Assembly: GCA_004794785.1 (NCBI GenBank)
Contig: SJOL01007403.1
Span: 277,852-341,851 of the forward strand
Origin: Opisthorchis felineus
Lineage: Eukaryota > Platyhelminthes > Trematoda > Opisthorchiida > Opisthorchiidae
Length of the DNA: 64,000 bases
Reading direction: 5' to 3'
Within the stretch, counting starts at the first letter, position 1. Each line of letters begins with the position of its first letter. The position numbers were made by a program, and so were the translations under genes. Positions 26,219-37,671 of this stretch are shown one piece after another. Below the pieces are notes generated by a model, which made no database searches, was not told the DNA's origin, and worked only from the letters and a program-made list of their open reading frames with translations.

Positions 26219-29200
26219 TATTGCCTGTTACGCTAATCAATCGAGCTTACGTCATAGTGGTTGTCGGCAAAAATTTTGCCCCAAGACAACTTTGCACTGC
26301 ACTCCCGAATTTTTTGAAGAAAAATCAGCGGGCACTTGGGCATCCAACTGAGAGATCATGGAATGTCGTGCGACACATAAAGCCTTTGAGCGCTATGCTT
26401 GTTTAGTGATTTCCGTCGCTGGCAAGTTTTGAAAGATTCATGATGAGCTGAAGAATTTTCAGTGGCCATCCCTGACCAAGTGCGCTTACATGGGTCTGCT
26501 AAACACGTCTCCGACGTAAATCTTGAGGGAGTAGAATAGTTGACAAGGCTCTAAATATTGCTAATCTCCTTTGTCCGGCCACGGTCGATATTAATACAGT
26601 TGGAAGTTGATAGAACTGTATAGATATGTTTATCCATGCACAATTTTGGTTCACGGTATCCGAGACGAATTTCGGCTGTAAACCAAAATAACTGTTATTT
26701 ATAAGCTATTTGCACGCTCACGTACGTAACTATTTGGATCCTTCTACCACGCTAATACACTTTTCTGTGCCATTTACCGAAAGGAAGAAAGAAAAGAACT
26801 GCTCCTAGCCCTTCGAGTTTCTTTTCTCATCAAGTGCTTTCTAATGGATTACTGGCTTAAAGTTCATTTGTTCAGCTATGGGGAATAATCATCCGGTTAA
26901 ATGAAGCCCATGTTATTTGTTCCCTCATGAGTCCTCTTCATTTTCAGCTCGATAGCGCATGCATCTTTGGAAAATAACAGTCTTTCAATTTGACCTTCTT
27001 GCGGCTATAACCTAGAGGAATTTGTATAGTTTCCAGGCTTAATAGCTTTATCTTGTTCTCATTCAGTACCGTGACCTACCTCCTATTTTTTGTGCTTAGG
27101 TTAACGGTTTTCCCGGCATGGTGCGTTGGGGATGACAGGATCGGCGTCGGTTATGTGCCGTAGTTTACTGTCTTTGTTCAGGTTTCTTTTGTAGCCAACG
27201 TCTTACTTGCGTTTATTTGACAGTCAGCATTGAGGTTACACGATAACTTTACAACTGGCGGACAACTGCAGTATCACGTTCCTGTTAGACTTCCGACTCC
27301 ACCAGTAGCTGATATTTGGCTGGGCCGACTGTTATTCCCAATGTTCAAACCAACCTACCCATAGTTTTGAAGACCCATTGCGGAAGCCAAATTTGTGTGC
27401 GGATAACGTGCGATAATTTACAGATGCATTCATGGTCTACGCCAATTTAATGCAGTTTACTACATCAATTTTTTCTCAACTGAACATTCGCTGCTTAGTC
27501 GTGATTCAGTTTACACAGCGCTCACGGGTGGCTGACGTCTATAGAATTATTTGTTTTGTTTTGCCGACGTTTTGCATCTATATTTGGGGGCTAGCGAACT
27601 GTCCATGTTTTCCGCAAAGCGGTACATTTTAACAGCCAAGCATATTGTTTATGCTTTAAATTTCGAAGTTTAAGGCCTTCACGTTTCTATCATTTACTAG
27701 ATCTGGTAAATGAAATTTTGTTAATACCTCTCTTTGGCGCAGCTACCAATCGTCAGTTCATTCGTTTATCAGAACTGATGAGCTCTAAGCTCAGTGACAG
27801 TTAGGTTGTTCAGTGGAGCCTTTTTACTTTGTGATTGCTTAAGTTCCCCCTTGACCGACGAAAGGTTAGACACCCGATCGGCACGGTCCAGCGAGCACCA
27901 GCAAAATGTCAAGATGCTGTCAGAACCCCTTATCCGTACTGAAGCAGTAAGGCGCAGCTTATTAAACCCAAGCCGCAATACCGATCACCAATAAAATGCG
28001 CCTTTCAGACGGCCCAAGGACGTGCTTATAACCAGCCTGGTAAAGCTATGTGTTTTATAGGTTTCTTCCCACTCCCCGAGTTATTATATACCTTGTTCTA
28101 ACCAGCCCTGGTTGGCTTAACTACTTATTACGATCTGGATAAGAAAAATATGCATAATGCGTTTAGCATGGTTTTCTGCCGGGTGAGTCCCACCAGAATA
28201 ATCATTAGTGTTAGACGGAGCTTTGAACAATGAGGGAATGGCAGCTCACGGAATCTGTGCGACTTTAAAGCGGACAATTAAAATGACAGAAGACAGAAAT
28301 GAAAAAGGCATCATCCCAAATATTGCAACAGAATATGATTCTCAGTCACAAGCCACGTCATCTGCCATCAGATCATCCACTCTTATGTGTTGGACAGAGA
28401 CTGCTTTAAAATGTAAACCAATTACAAACCCTGATTAAAACGGGAGTAACAGTGCTTGATGGAAAATTTTTCTAGTTTACAGCCTTCATAAGCGGTTGCG
28501 AAGTATATTTTGGTGGCATTTTTGCCAGTGGTAGCATGCAGATCTCATTGTACCGTATCACCTGAAGGAGTCGCATCGATGGCATGCAAAAATATCACAG
28601 CTCGGTATATGAACTCATACGTGACCACATTAGAAGGCCAGAAAAACGATTCCAGGCGGTTTCCTAAAGATATACGGGTAACTACAAGCTGGCAATAGGG
28701 GTCTACACTTTTTGCAATATGTGATCGGTTGGAAGAGAATTTATGATAGTGTCCGCCAAACACCAAGCAGTCCACTACATTTTACGTACGGTCTAAACTC
28801 CGTTGTACGTAAAACGTGGTTATAGCGGTCTATCCAGGACAACGGAAGAGCATATTGGGCACATACCCGATTAGGTATGCATATCGTAAAATAGACTCAC
28901 GACATAGCTCGTTTTAGCTATTCCCGAACCACTCGGGTCAAATGTCGCAAAATGTTTTACAAAAAGAACATCCAACTAGAAGGCAACGTTGCAGAAAGTT
29001 CATTAACTGGTGAATCGCCATGGGGAGAAGCTGAACAGTTTTGTCGGTCTTTTTTGTTGAAGGAAATGAATAGCACAAGAGGCCTGAGCGCCTGGTCAAA
29101 CAGGACAAAGCACTGTTGCCGAGTATGAAGAGACGGGAAAGTGACATCTGTAGAACATGCCACATAAAACCACTGACCGTCACGTTGACCTAAGTTGGTC

Positions 29201-29532
29201 GCAAGAATGCTGCCTTTATGAAATAGATTACAGTATGCATCTTATAATGCCACAATGAACTACACAGAAATGTTGAGCATACACCGAATACCCTGATTAC
29301 CGCAGAAGATTCGACTTTCAGCTATTCATTACTCTCTGAGTAGGAATGTATTCTAGTTTGAAGCGACTTCCTTTTCTGCTTGAAAGGGGCAGGTTCAAGA
29401 GTCATAGGTGGGTTTGACTAAGAAACCTCAAGTTTTTAGCAGCACAGTGGCAATCGACTATGCCCCTGCATTGTATTCCCCATGGAAAAGCACTCCAACA
29501 AACCGGATATCTTGAATCTTGAATCAGCGCAG

Positions 29533-29613
29533 GCGCACTGACGATGTCACTGCGATTGGCGATGGAAGTTTGCATTCCAATTCCCAAGCTTCGGAAACAG
29601 ATCAACAAACAAG
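29533..29613 (+). repeat. Decayed hammerhead-like dispersed repeat
   Basis: A diverged copy of the repeat at 51060 and 39797. The order is kept: CTGACGA (29538-29544), a stem-loop around TGCGATT, GGAA in place of GAAA (29564-29567), then TTTGCA-TTCC and a tail resembling CAAGCTTCGG-AACAGATCAACAA. Two core positions are changed from the hammerhead consensus (CTGATGA, GAAA), so this copy should be inactive as a ribozyme. Confidence 0.6.
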
Positions 29614-31565
29614 TAGATTGCCCGAGCAGCCTATATTCCACATCTCCAAAACGGAAGCCCAATCTCTCAGAATGATGAAAATGGATGGTTTGGTACAAAG
29701 CTTGGTATGACTTTACTGGAGGTGATTGTTCCAAGAGCAACTGTGCTATTGTTGGACGTAACAGACGATAGATAGCATTACGGCAATTAAAAGCACAAAA
29801 AAAAGACCAGTAAAACAGGCACATACTGGTCTATTTAGCTCCACTGATTGATTTCGCTGCAGAGACATTCTCTGTGTCTAGCGTGTGCTACAGGAACTTT
29901 GCAAATTATACTGCTTAGTGGTATTCTCTCCCTTGTTGACCATTTGTGTAAAACAGTGGGAAACCTGGTTGATGTTCGAGGCTGACAAACGACGATTGTA
30001 CCACAATATCACGCTCTTTTCGGTTACCAACATGCATAGTTTGTCTCTGAGTTCGTGTGATTACTCCCATATTGCCAGAAAAGTCATATAGACAGCCACA
30101 CAAGTTGGGATCGCTTAGGTCTGAGGGCTTGTCTAGTTTCGGCATACCAGTTACATCCGGAACCGTGTAAACACATTTTTTAACCTTATTCTTCGGCTTA
30201 GCTACTGATGGCATATAGTGATGACTACACTTGTCACACAACGAGTGACTCAAAAATAGTTTACAATAAATGGGCAGCATTCACAGTCCGCTCCTTAATT
30301 TTGTCACCCAACTGATGTACATTCTCCTCAGTGCAAGTATCAATACAATATTTTGTCGAATATGCCGCTAACTTGCTTCGAAAAATCCGTTTATCTTCAT
30401 CGTTAAAAGCACCGAGAAAAGCTCAGGGAAGGCTCTATTCAGAATAGAAGCCAGGAATCCTTTTGATAAAGTTCTTTCCTCACAGTTATATCCTCACTCA
30501 AAGTCATGCCCTTACATTCATCGAGTTAAATTATTAGTAAGGAACCGGCACATATAAAGGCCGTTTAAATGAGTATAAGCCACCAATGCTTTCTTAAAGT
30601 TGTGGATACTTCAAAGGTCTTAACAATGTTCAACCTCTTTTCTCTATCAGTCCAGCCACTCCTCAAACGGTTACGTAATTCCTCTAGTCAGTTCCGCTCC
30701 AAGTTGAAACTATAATGGCTAAGACAATATCGATGCATGTCTCAATTGTGGGACCGGCAATGCTAACGTAAATTGCATCTGTAGGCAGTATGAAAACACT
30801 GCTCAGAGAATGTGATGCTCTCTGTCTAAAGAAACGGTTACATTTGGCAGTTTAGAGCAGTATTTGTGGTTATTTGCTTGAAGTTGGTGAGCTTCAGTGC
30901 AGCAATGAGGGTTGTCCGATTTAAACGCGAACATATCCCTAATCGGTAAGAATTTAAAATAAAATATTTCCTAGGCGTCATTCAAATTTATAAAGTGATG
31001 CAAACTGGTGAAATTTTCGAAACATGTTCCAGGAGTGTTCAGCCCCTATTGTTCCTTTACATAAGTACCGTACTTTGAAAATAGGTATGAATTTCGGAGA
31101 AACAATACACAACTCAGGAAAAGCGCATTCCAGCAAAGGAAAACAATTTATTCAAGGCTGATCGCGAGTTGGTTGGTTAAATATATGCCTAATTCAGAGT
31201 TGAGACAATTAGTGCTTAGCAAAACAAGATACAGGAGCACTAAAGTTTTCACTTTTTATCCATTTTATCTTTTGTAAGCACCGTCCACTGCGTATAATGA
31301 CTGATTCGGATTGCTGTAGATCCTCAGAGAGATGTGATGCTGTTAAGCAAAAAAATGCAGACAACTCAGGTAGCTTAAGTGGTCGTTTATTTGTTTGCTG
31401 AGCTCGTAAATTTAGTTGTGGATGTCAACGGGGCGTTGGCTTATGTGACGAGGCCTGACTGCCTTTCCCATGAACTAAAATCCGATTTTGACTTGCGCTG
31501 CTAGGCCATCCAGGAGGAGGTTTCTTGCTGTGGGTCGCTTAAGGATCGCCCAAACTAAACAGCAT

Positions 31566-31598
31566 CATTCAGCTGTAGCACCCTTTTGGTTTTACTCC
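31566..31598 (-). repeat. Short piece resembling the SINE at the window end
   Basis: ATTCAGCTGTAGCACCC-TTTTGG here resembles GTTCAGCTGTAACACCC-TTTGGG at 63843-63865, with about four in five bases equal over some 27 bases. The similarity fades beyond this. It may be the 3' part of a SINE of the same family on the same strand, or coincidence. Confidence 0.3.
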
Positions 31599-33372
31599 TA
31601 GTTCATCTGCAGCTACATAGCACATCGTTTAGGGTCACTTGTCTCTCCTGCAGAGTACTCTCCACAGGGCCACTGTCATCACAAAAACGTTCTTCGAAGA
31701 AGTGCTCCTCAAACTGTCAGGCTTCGCATAAGCCTTGATGCAGAGCTGGGCACGAATGGAGGACTTAATCGACCCATGGACTCACCTAGCGGTATAATGA
31801 ACGAACTATTCAACTAACTTTCTGTTTCTGAGCTTTCGCTGGTATGAACGATGAAATGAATGCCAGTTAATACTGGCTGGCAGTAGTCCTGAATTGCTTA
31901 GCATCCTGCGATTCTGCGTCTTGTCAGCGGGACAGATTTAGACAAACAATCAGATTGTGAGCGCGAAACATTGGTAAGGAAAATGTCCAACTGTAGCCAC
32001 TACAACGAAAACCTGTGCAGAATGGGCTTTTCATTCCGGATCCTCCTATCTCACACTCTTTTCAAAGATAATTTTTCCTTAAACTTCCCGCAAATTATTC
32101 AGATATATATTTTGCATATCTTTTATCTTGATGTGCTACTGGCCCACACACACACACCATATTATTTAGTGGCATAAAATGTCATAGTTACATCATAGCT
32201 TACAGTCTTTTGGGGTAATATGTCCAATTATTACAATGCTCGTAAAGGAAATTTCTGAGACTTGTTATTCATTTTCATAAAAAAAAGTCTGCTGCTGTTA
32301 TTTCGTGCTAAAACCATTTTCTATTGTGCTTATTTGACCTAAGGTTACACTAACATCTTTGTGGAAGTACACTTGGCAAGGAATAAAATCGGGCGTTTAA
32401 TGTTTTCCCTGCTCTAACAGTGCCAGTGATGTTGTCACCTTGACTATTGTCAAACATTTCATAACGAAGTTACCAGGCTCAATATAAAAAGTCCTAACTT
32501 TTCTCGCTTAAGTGCAATCCACAACGGTCGGTTGCACCCAGAAATATTTGCCAAGTTTTTTGCTGCGTTAGTGCGTGCTTGGGTGGTATAAAACATCCGG
32601 TTGCTCTGATTTGGAAAGAAAACAGATACCAATTTTAACTGGAACCAGAGGGAAGCAGAAGCAAGCAAAGAACTGACTTTGACGAACCCCGTATAATTGA
32701 GACAATACTCGCAGATAAGATGGAAAATCACCGGTGTATGCTAATGTAAGTCGCAGTTTGATGAGCTTATGCGTAGCTTTCGATTTACAGAGTACTTTAC
32801 CATACCTGCCGGAAAATCGTCGTATTTGAGGTTTTGGAAAACCTACGTACACTTCCAAAAGCTCTTAAAAATTAACAACTGTATTTTATGCCACGGAACC
32901 CTAGATTGTTCCTCCAATACATTTGGAAGCCAAACTGAGAAAACGTTGACGCTAGACCATTACTAACCCTCTAGGTCTTTTTACCGATAATATGCACAGA
33001 TTTGCTTCGTGCCCACAGGTAGTGTAGTTTGCCCGTGTACGATATTGGTTACATGGTATTTTACCCAAATGATGTTCGTGAACTTTTGCACCAGTGGAGA
33101 AAACACTGTTAACTGTACAAGAACACTTGGAATGAAAGAGATATGAACGAAAAAATGGTGTTCAAAATAGGTTGAACATGCATATGCGGATAAATACTAA
33201 ACAAAGTTGTTATTGTAAGGTAAAAGAACACTACTTATATATTTTTGTACAGGTTTATGTTAGTGATCTGCGTAAGCGCCGATAAGGGAGGTCCAACCCT
33301 CTCAGTAGAAACAAGCAGGGATCATCGATAATCTCCCTGAAGATGGTGTTGTTGGCAGCCTCCAACGGGAAT

Positions 33373-33481
33373 TCAAATACGTTTGTAAGTTCCAAGTGCG
33401 ACTCCACATTGCGGACAGATGTGCAAAACATTCTTGTAACGTTTCATAAAGAATGGTATAAGGCAGCAGCCGAGTATTCCA
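33373..33481 (-). CDS. LITAF-B, last coding exon (second zinc half)
   Basis: Last exon of the second LITAF paralogue. The acceptor is CTTCATTCCAG. One base completes a split Cys codon begun in the exon at 37521, then it reads GILGCCLIPFF, closing the hydrophobic stretch, and then His-Ile-Cys-Pro-Gln-Cys (the HxCPxC zinc half), followed by GVALGTYKRI and TGA at 33373-33375. That ending is close to the usual LITAF C-terminus (LGxYKR-like). Length (109 nt) and phase are the same as in LITAF-A. Where relatives often have Pro-Phe-Cys, this copy has Pro-Phe-Phe, a non-ligand position in the membrane part. The adjacent long minus-strand open frame is in another frame and is a shadow. Confidence 0.87.
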
Positions 33482-33948
33482 CTGGAATGAAGTCGAAGGA
33501 AGAAAACGAAATAATGCGGGAGATGCATTTAGGTCGCGCTTTTCCTTCACTACTAACACACTTTAAGATGCCAAGACGGACCTTCTAGCAGCCGCAGGAA
33601 ACAGCAAATCTTATAGAGAATGCCTGCTTATACTTCAAAAATGTCAGATCACAACCGCGAGATTCTCCCACAAGGTCTTTCAGTCTGACTCATATCAAAC
33701 GGGTTCACAAACCAACGATGTATGCAGAGTGCCGTTTTATCAGTTGTAACATGCCAGATTGTTTGTGGTACGCTGGCAAACCACCACAGATAACAGTAAA
33801 TGCGATTTTATTACGTGATGCTCAACAAAACTTTAACATTTATGTACATAGTCATACAGTATGCGCATGCCACATCTCTCGTGGATCTAAGGTGCGGAAT
33901 TTTTGTTTCATCTGTTCTTGCAGTATAGTGGGTGCCAGTTAGGTTGAC

Positions 33949-34137
33949 CTTTAGTAGCGTGATTTTCCCGAAAAGTTTCGCGGAGTTCACGGTATTCAGT
34001 TGAAAAATCAATCCATCTTTTGGTGGTCTTTCCAATGATCCATATCTGAACTGACCTCCTGCTGGAAAGATATTTGTCGGATTTGATTTCCGACTTCTGT
34101 GAAACCCAATCATGTTTCCATCTAGGTCACTAGGCAT
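33949..34137 (-). CDS. Exon-like open frame inside a LITAF-B intron, unknown
   Basis: Starts with ATG at 34137 in a GC-rich context (CGGCCATGC) and is open for 63 codons to a possible donor (GTCAAC, phase 0). The composition is plausible for a protein (it includes IFPAGGQFRYGSLERPPKDG), but I recognise no domain. It could be a first exon of a nested gene, a relic, or chance. Confidence 0.2.
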
Positions 34138-35510
34138 GGCCGCGACTGAGCTAAAAGCAAAATGTTGTCAGTAACTTATTTTGTCAATCACCTTTCTGAG
34201 GCCCATCACCAACATTTCAAACACCTTACAATAATAGGATACTTTTATTTTTCGGTGCAGTTACTGTTCCGGCTGTGGACGCGTGATCCAGAAGTACCAC
34301 CCTAAAATTCTTACTGAGAGGGCAAAATGTCAAATCGCCTAACTCCCACGAGATGGATCCCATCCCAGGCCGTCTAGTTTTATCACCTCACACCGTAATG
34401 GTTTCTGCATGATTCTAATCAGGCAATAAGATGTCGTTCCCTTCTAGGTCCAAAAAGTCTACGGATGAAGTTTCCCAGGATAAAGCTCGAAAGTCCGCAA
34501 AAGATTCGAATACACTACATTTTTTCGGTCAGCATTTTAGCCTTGATCGCATAGTAAGTTGAAGCAGATTTAGTGTAGGACCAGCGTTTCCAAGGATATG
34601 CGTAAGATAAAAGAGGTATCCTAAAATCGGAGCTAGTAAGTTATGCACACTTCTGGTTTGCGAAGACATTGGGGAAACACAATAAATGATAGATGAGAAC
34701 TGAAAAGTACTCGTCTGAGTGGGTATGCACGTAGTTGTTACTACAGTCCTTATCTGACTGAGTCACAAATAAAAGAAACTAGTCTGAATCCGACTTGTTC
34801 AAAAGGCCAAATAGAAAGCCTTCATTGATTATCTTCGAAAGCGTTATGGATTTCGTCTAATCATTTGAAATATCTCCACATTTTGTCAGTATTGGCTGCT
34901 CATTCAACGGCACTTCATCTTCCAAGGCTGGTATTCTCCCGCTTAGGTCACATCATTTACGGTCCATTTTGTTTGTGATTTCGTTCAAATACAGTATAAC
35001 TACTGCCTTTTTAAACACATTTCTTCAACATTTATGCCAGTTGATTTGGAAGTGAAGTTCAGGTAATGGTTTTAGTTTCTAAAAACGTGGAATTTCTTGT
35101 CTAGAAAAGGCGTTTCTGAAGTCAAAGCTTTGGGATAACTTTCTTGTTCACAACCATGATCAGGATTGGCTCAATTTCATCGACAACTTTTCCAGTATTT
35201 GTCGGCATAATTTTCGAAACACACTTTCCCTGAAAAGCTGATTAATACATGCGTTTTGGGTGAAAATAACCTATTTCTATATTGTGCAGAGGAAAAATGT
35301 TTGGGAAAGCTTTCATTGTTGAAAACGAAGAGTAATTCCGACTTCAGTTGTAGTTGCTTTCGGAACGTGTAGGGTTTACGCTCACATCACTCTCGTTTTA
35401 ACAGTCATCTTACTTTCCTGACACAGTCATTCTAGTGAGTTAATATCAAAGGGTGGTAGAACTGGACTCGAGTTTCGATCTTATTGGAGCTCACTAGTAG
35501 TGGATATCCT

Positions 35511-35590
35511 TGGCCGTGCCGGGGTTGAACTTCGCATATCTGACTTACAAGGCGAGCGTGTTACTACTACTCTACCAGCTCCCCCTGGAC
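35511..35590 (-). repeat. tRNA-derived SINE piece (tRNA-Thr-like head)
   Basis: Read on the minus strand, this has GGGGAGCTGGTAGAGT (an A box like AGCTGGTAGAG), then CTCGCCTTGTAAGTCAG, an anticodon arm with TGT as in tRNA-Thr, and then GTTCAACCCC, a B box. The D arm is expanded and the acceptor arms do not pair, so it is not a working tRNA gene. A tRNA-derived SINE head or a tRNA pseudogene is the best reading. Confidence 0.55.
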
Positions 35591-36292
35591 GCGTCTGAAT
35601 TTTCAAGTCTGAAAAAGTGAACATGTTCACATTATAGCTGCCAAATATATGCACCACTTGGTAAGCTCATCATTCATTTTGCTAATTACACTCGTTTCAG
35701 TACGTTTATTTTTTACCCAAGCAGAGTTAACAGGTCTACTCCAAGAGGTTGGGGTGCAGTTGAGACCTTGCGCGAAAAATCCCTAGAACTGGTAATTGTT
35801 CATTCTCTGTGACGCAAGTTGTCAACACCCTGGTTTGCTTCATATTCATGGTACCGGAAAACGATGATGTTACTTCCAAAAGTCAAAAATTATCTTATAC
35901 TAACGAGTCTCTATGAAGGTATACTATGAAGAGTCCTGCCATCTCTGCGTATGTTGTCAGCCTTGGGTGTGACTGTTTACGATGCGATTAGGCAAACGAG
36001 GCGACATGTACTGACAAACTGTACTGGTGCACCCAGTTGCTACCTATCTCAGCTTCCTAGCGTGTGCGTAACTGAACGATTCTGAAGTACCTATGTTTGT
36101 ACTCAATGCTCATTGGAGACAACCTATTAAAGGAAGTGATTAACTCAGTTACGGCAACGGTAATTTCGTAAGTGTCTAGCAGAAAATCATTCTTTGGAGG
36201 GATTATCTCGGCGCGTTAACTGAAACGTTAAAAAATAAAACCAAACCTCAGAGTACTTCTCGAATCAGTGCATTTTATCATCTATATGCAAG

Positions 36293-36615
36293 TTGGTGCT
36301 CAAGCCCAGCATAAGTATTGTAGAGACTCAAGGACTGGACCCCATTGATGAGCCCCAAGAAAGACTAAACAGTGAATGAGTTTTTCAGCAATCTTACAAA
36401 TGATTTACTCTGTCAAGTTAATATATTGCGATATCTCAATTACAGTGCCAACTGAAAACCAAGGTAGTTTTTATGTAGCACACTCAGTTGAAGAATATCA
36501 TGAACAAGAAATTCGTTTGAGCCCTCCGTTGACATCAGCGTAACCTGCGTCAAATTTGGTGTTCAAGTAGAACATAAGGTTAGTAGGGACTCAAGGACTA
36601 CCTACCTGATAAGCC
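36293..36615. repeat. Diverged direct repeat, two units 263 bp apart
   Basis: Units at 36293-36353 and 36556-36615 share TTGGTG(C/T)TCAAG, A(G/A)CATAAG, TAG(A/G)GACTCAAGGACT and a final TGA(T)-AGCC block. By eye identity is around 70%. No coding content is evident, and the sequence between the units is not repeated. Confidence 0.55.
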
Positions 36616-37520
36616 TGAATCTGGTAGCGCACTCTCAACTTGTTTTTAGATACCTTATGAGAAGTGTGTCATGACAGACTGCCACCTTTTGAATTTTTTC
36701 TAAAACAGATGTCTCGGGTGGATAAAAAATGGACATACTTTATCCAATATGATTACAGTAATTAACTAACTTTATCGAAACTTTGTGAAACTAGCAAAAC
36801 GTACGAGATTTATTACAGTTGGCTTGATTAGCCACATTTCTAGTCTACCTTCAAGTTTAACCAGGATATTTGTTATGTTTGCAGGGCAGGAGTGGGTTGA
36901 CTTTGGCCTAACCCTTACTCGCCTGGGTCAAAGTGACAAAGTTATTCCCCCGGTGAGCATGAAACACGCTTCTCAGTTTGGTAAAAAACATTGAAAACAG
37001 AAGTATAATCACCGAAATCCATATTTTAAAACCATTGATGCTATTGGTGCGAGTTGTTTCCAACGGCGTCCAAAAAGTCAGCCCACCTCTCAAAAGATCT
37101 CGCAATATTCATCAACTTGACTGTCTCAGTTCAGCGGCTAGTTGCTTCTCAGATGCCACAAAAAAAACATGAAATAGTTTTCTTTTGACCTGAGAGCAGA
37201 TAAATATCGGAGCTTTCCTAAACAATTTCTACAAGGAATGGGACGAATGAGTGTATGCGTTATGCAAGCGAAGCTCACAATCGGCTATCCCTACTGTGCT
37301 ATTTACTGTCATCCAGTCATTTGCTTCATTTCGCTCATAGATATGAATTTCAATCATCAGCCAAAGTAAATTCTAAAAAAGCTAAGCAAAGTTGCTTCAC
37401 TTTCCAATGAGGTTTAAGCATTTAGGCTATAAATGTTCACGACTAAAATGTCTCGTGCCACATGAAAACATTTAGGTATTTTCTTTGAGTTGTGTAGATA
37501 CAAATCTCTTATAGACTCAC

Positions 37521-37671
37521 CAAAAGCACGCTATCGTTGCACACATAACCCAGGTTAGTGATCCAGACTGGTATTTGACTTTGGTCACAACTTCGGTAAA
37601 ACAGTGTCTACAGAAAACAGCCGTTGGAATGCTGCTCAACTGTAGAATACAAGTATCCGGCGTTGTTAGAT
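37521..37671 (-). CDS. LITAF-B, zinc-half and hydrophobic exon
   Basis: Codes for the first half of the LITAF domain of the second paralogue: a linker with LTTPDTCILQLSSIPTAVF, then Cys-Arg-His-Cys (CxxC), then VKYQSGSLTWVMC, matching the family Y-x-x-G-x-L-T-W-x-x-C pattern, and a hydrophobic run up to the donor GTGAGT. I chose the acceptor CTTATTCATAG (with CTAAT as a possible branch site) because it gives 151 nt with phase 1 in and phase 2 out. This agrees with the PPPY exons upstream and the last exon downstream, and equals the phase pattern of LITAF-A. A nearer acceptor (TTGTATTCTACAG at 37640) would break the phase with the known upstream exons. Confidence 0.84.

Larger units (their letters stand above)
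26219..33372. other. Unassigned stretch upstream of the LITAF-B stop side
   Basis: About 7 kb of AT-rich DNA between the 26-kb exon candidate and the LITAF-B last exon. It contains the decayed ribozyme-like repeat at 29533-29613 and a SINE-like piece at 31566-31598. Other open frames (28208-28438 and 28510-28698 plus; 29915-30280 minus; 32459-32858 minus) show no family features. A short CACACACACAC run is at about 32147-32157. Confidence 0.4.
33482..37520 (-). other. LITAF-B intron (4.0 kb)
   Basis: Phase 2 intron between the zinc-half exons. It contains a candidate exon-like frame at 33949-34137, a tRNA-derived SINE piece at 35511-35590 and a diverged direct repeat at 36293-36615. Nothing else recognisable. 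Confidence 0.6.

Noticed and set aside
28501..28698. Plus-strand frame with cysteines and a minus-strand PPKY motif over the same bases
   Set aside because: The plus-strand frame has only weak splice signals. The PPKY on the minus strand lacks an acceptor and the phase 1-1 pattern of the LITAF small exons.
28841..28880. Minus-strand GMCPIC, resembling a zinc half
   Set aside because: A stop codon lies just before it and the His and hydrophobic stretch of a LITAF exon are missing.
33302..33559. 85-codon minus-strand frame
   Set aside because: It covers the LITAF-B last exon in another frame; the HxCPxC motif and splice acceptor belong to the frame annotated at 33373-33481.
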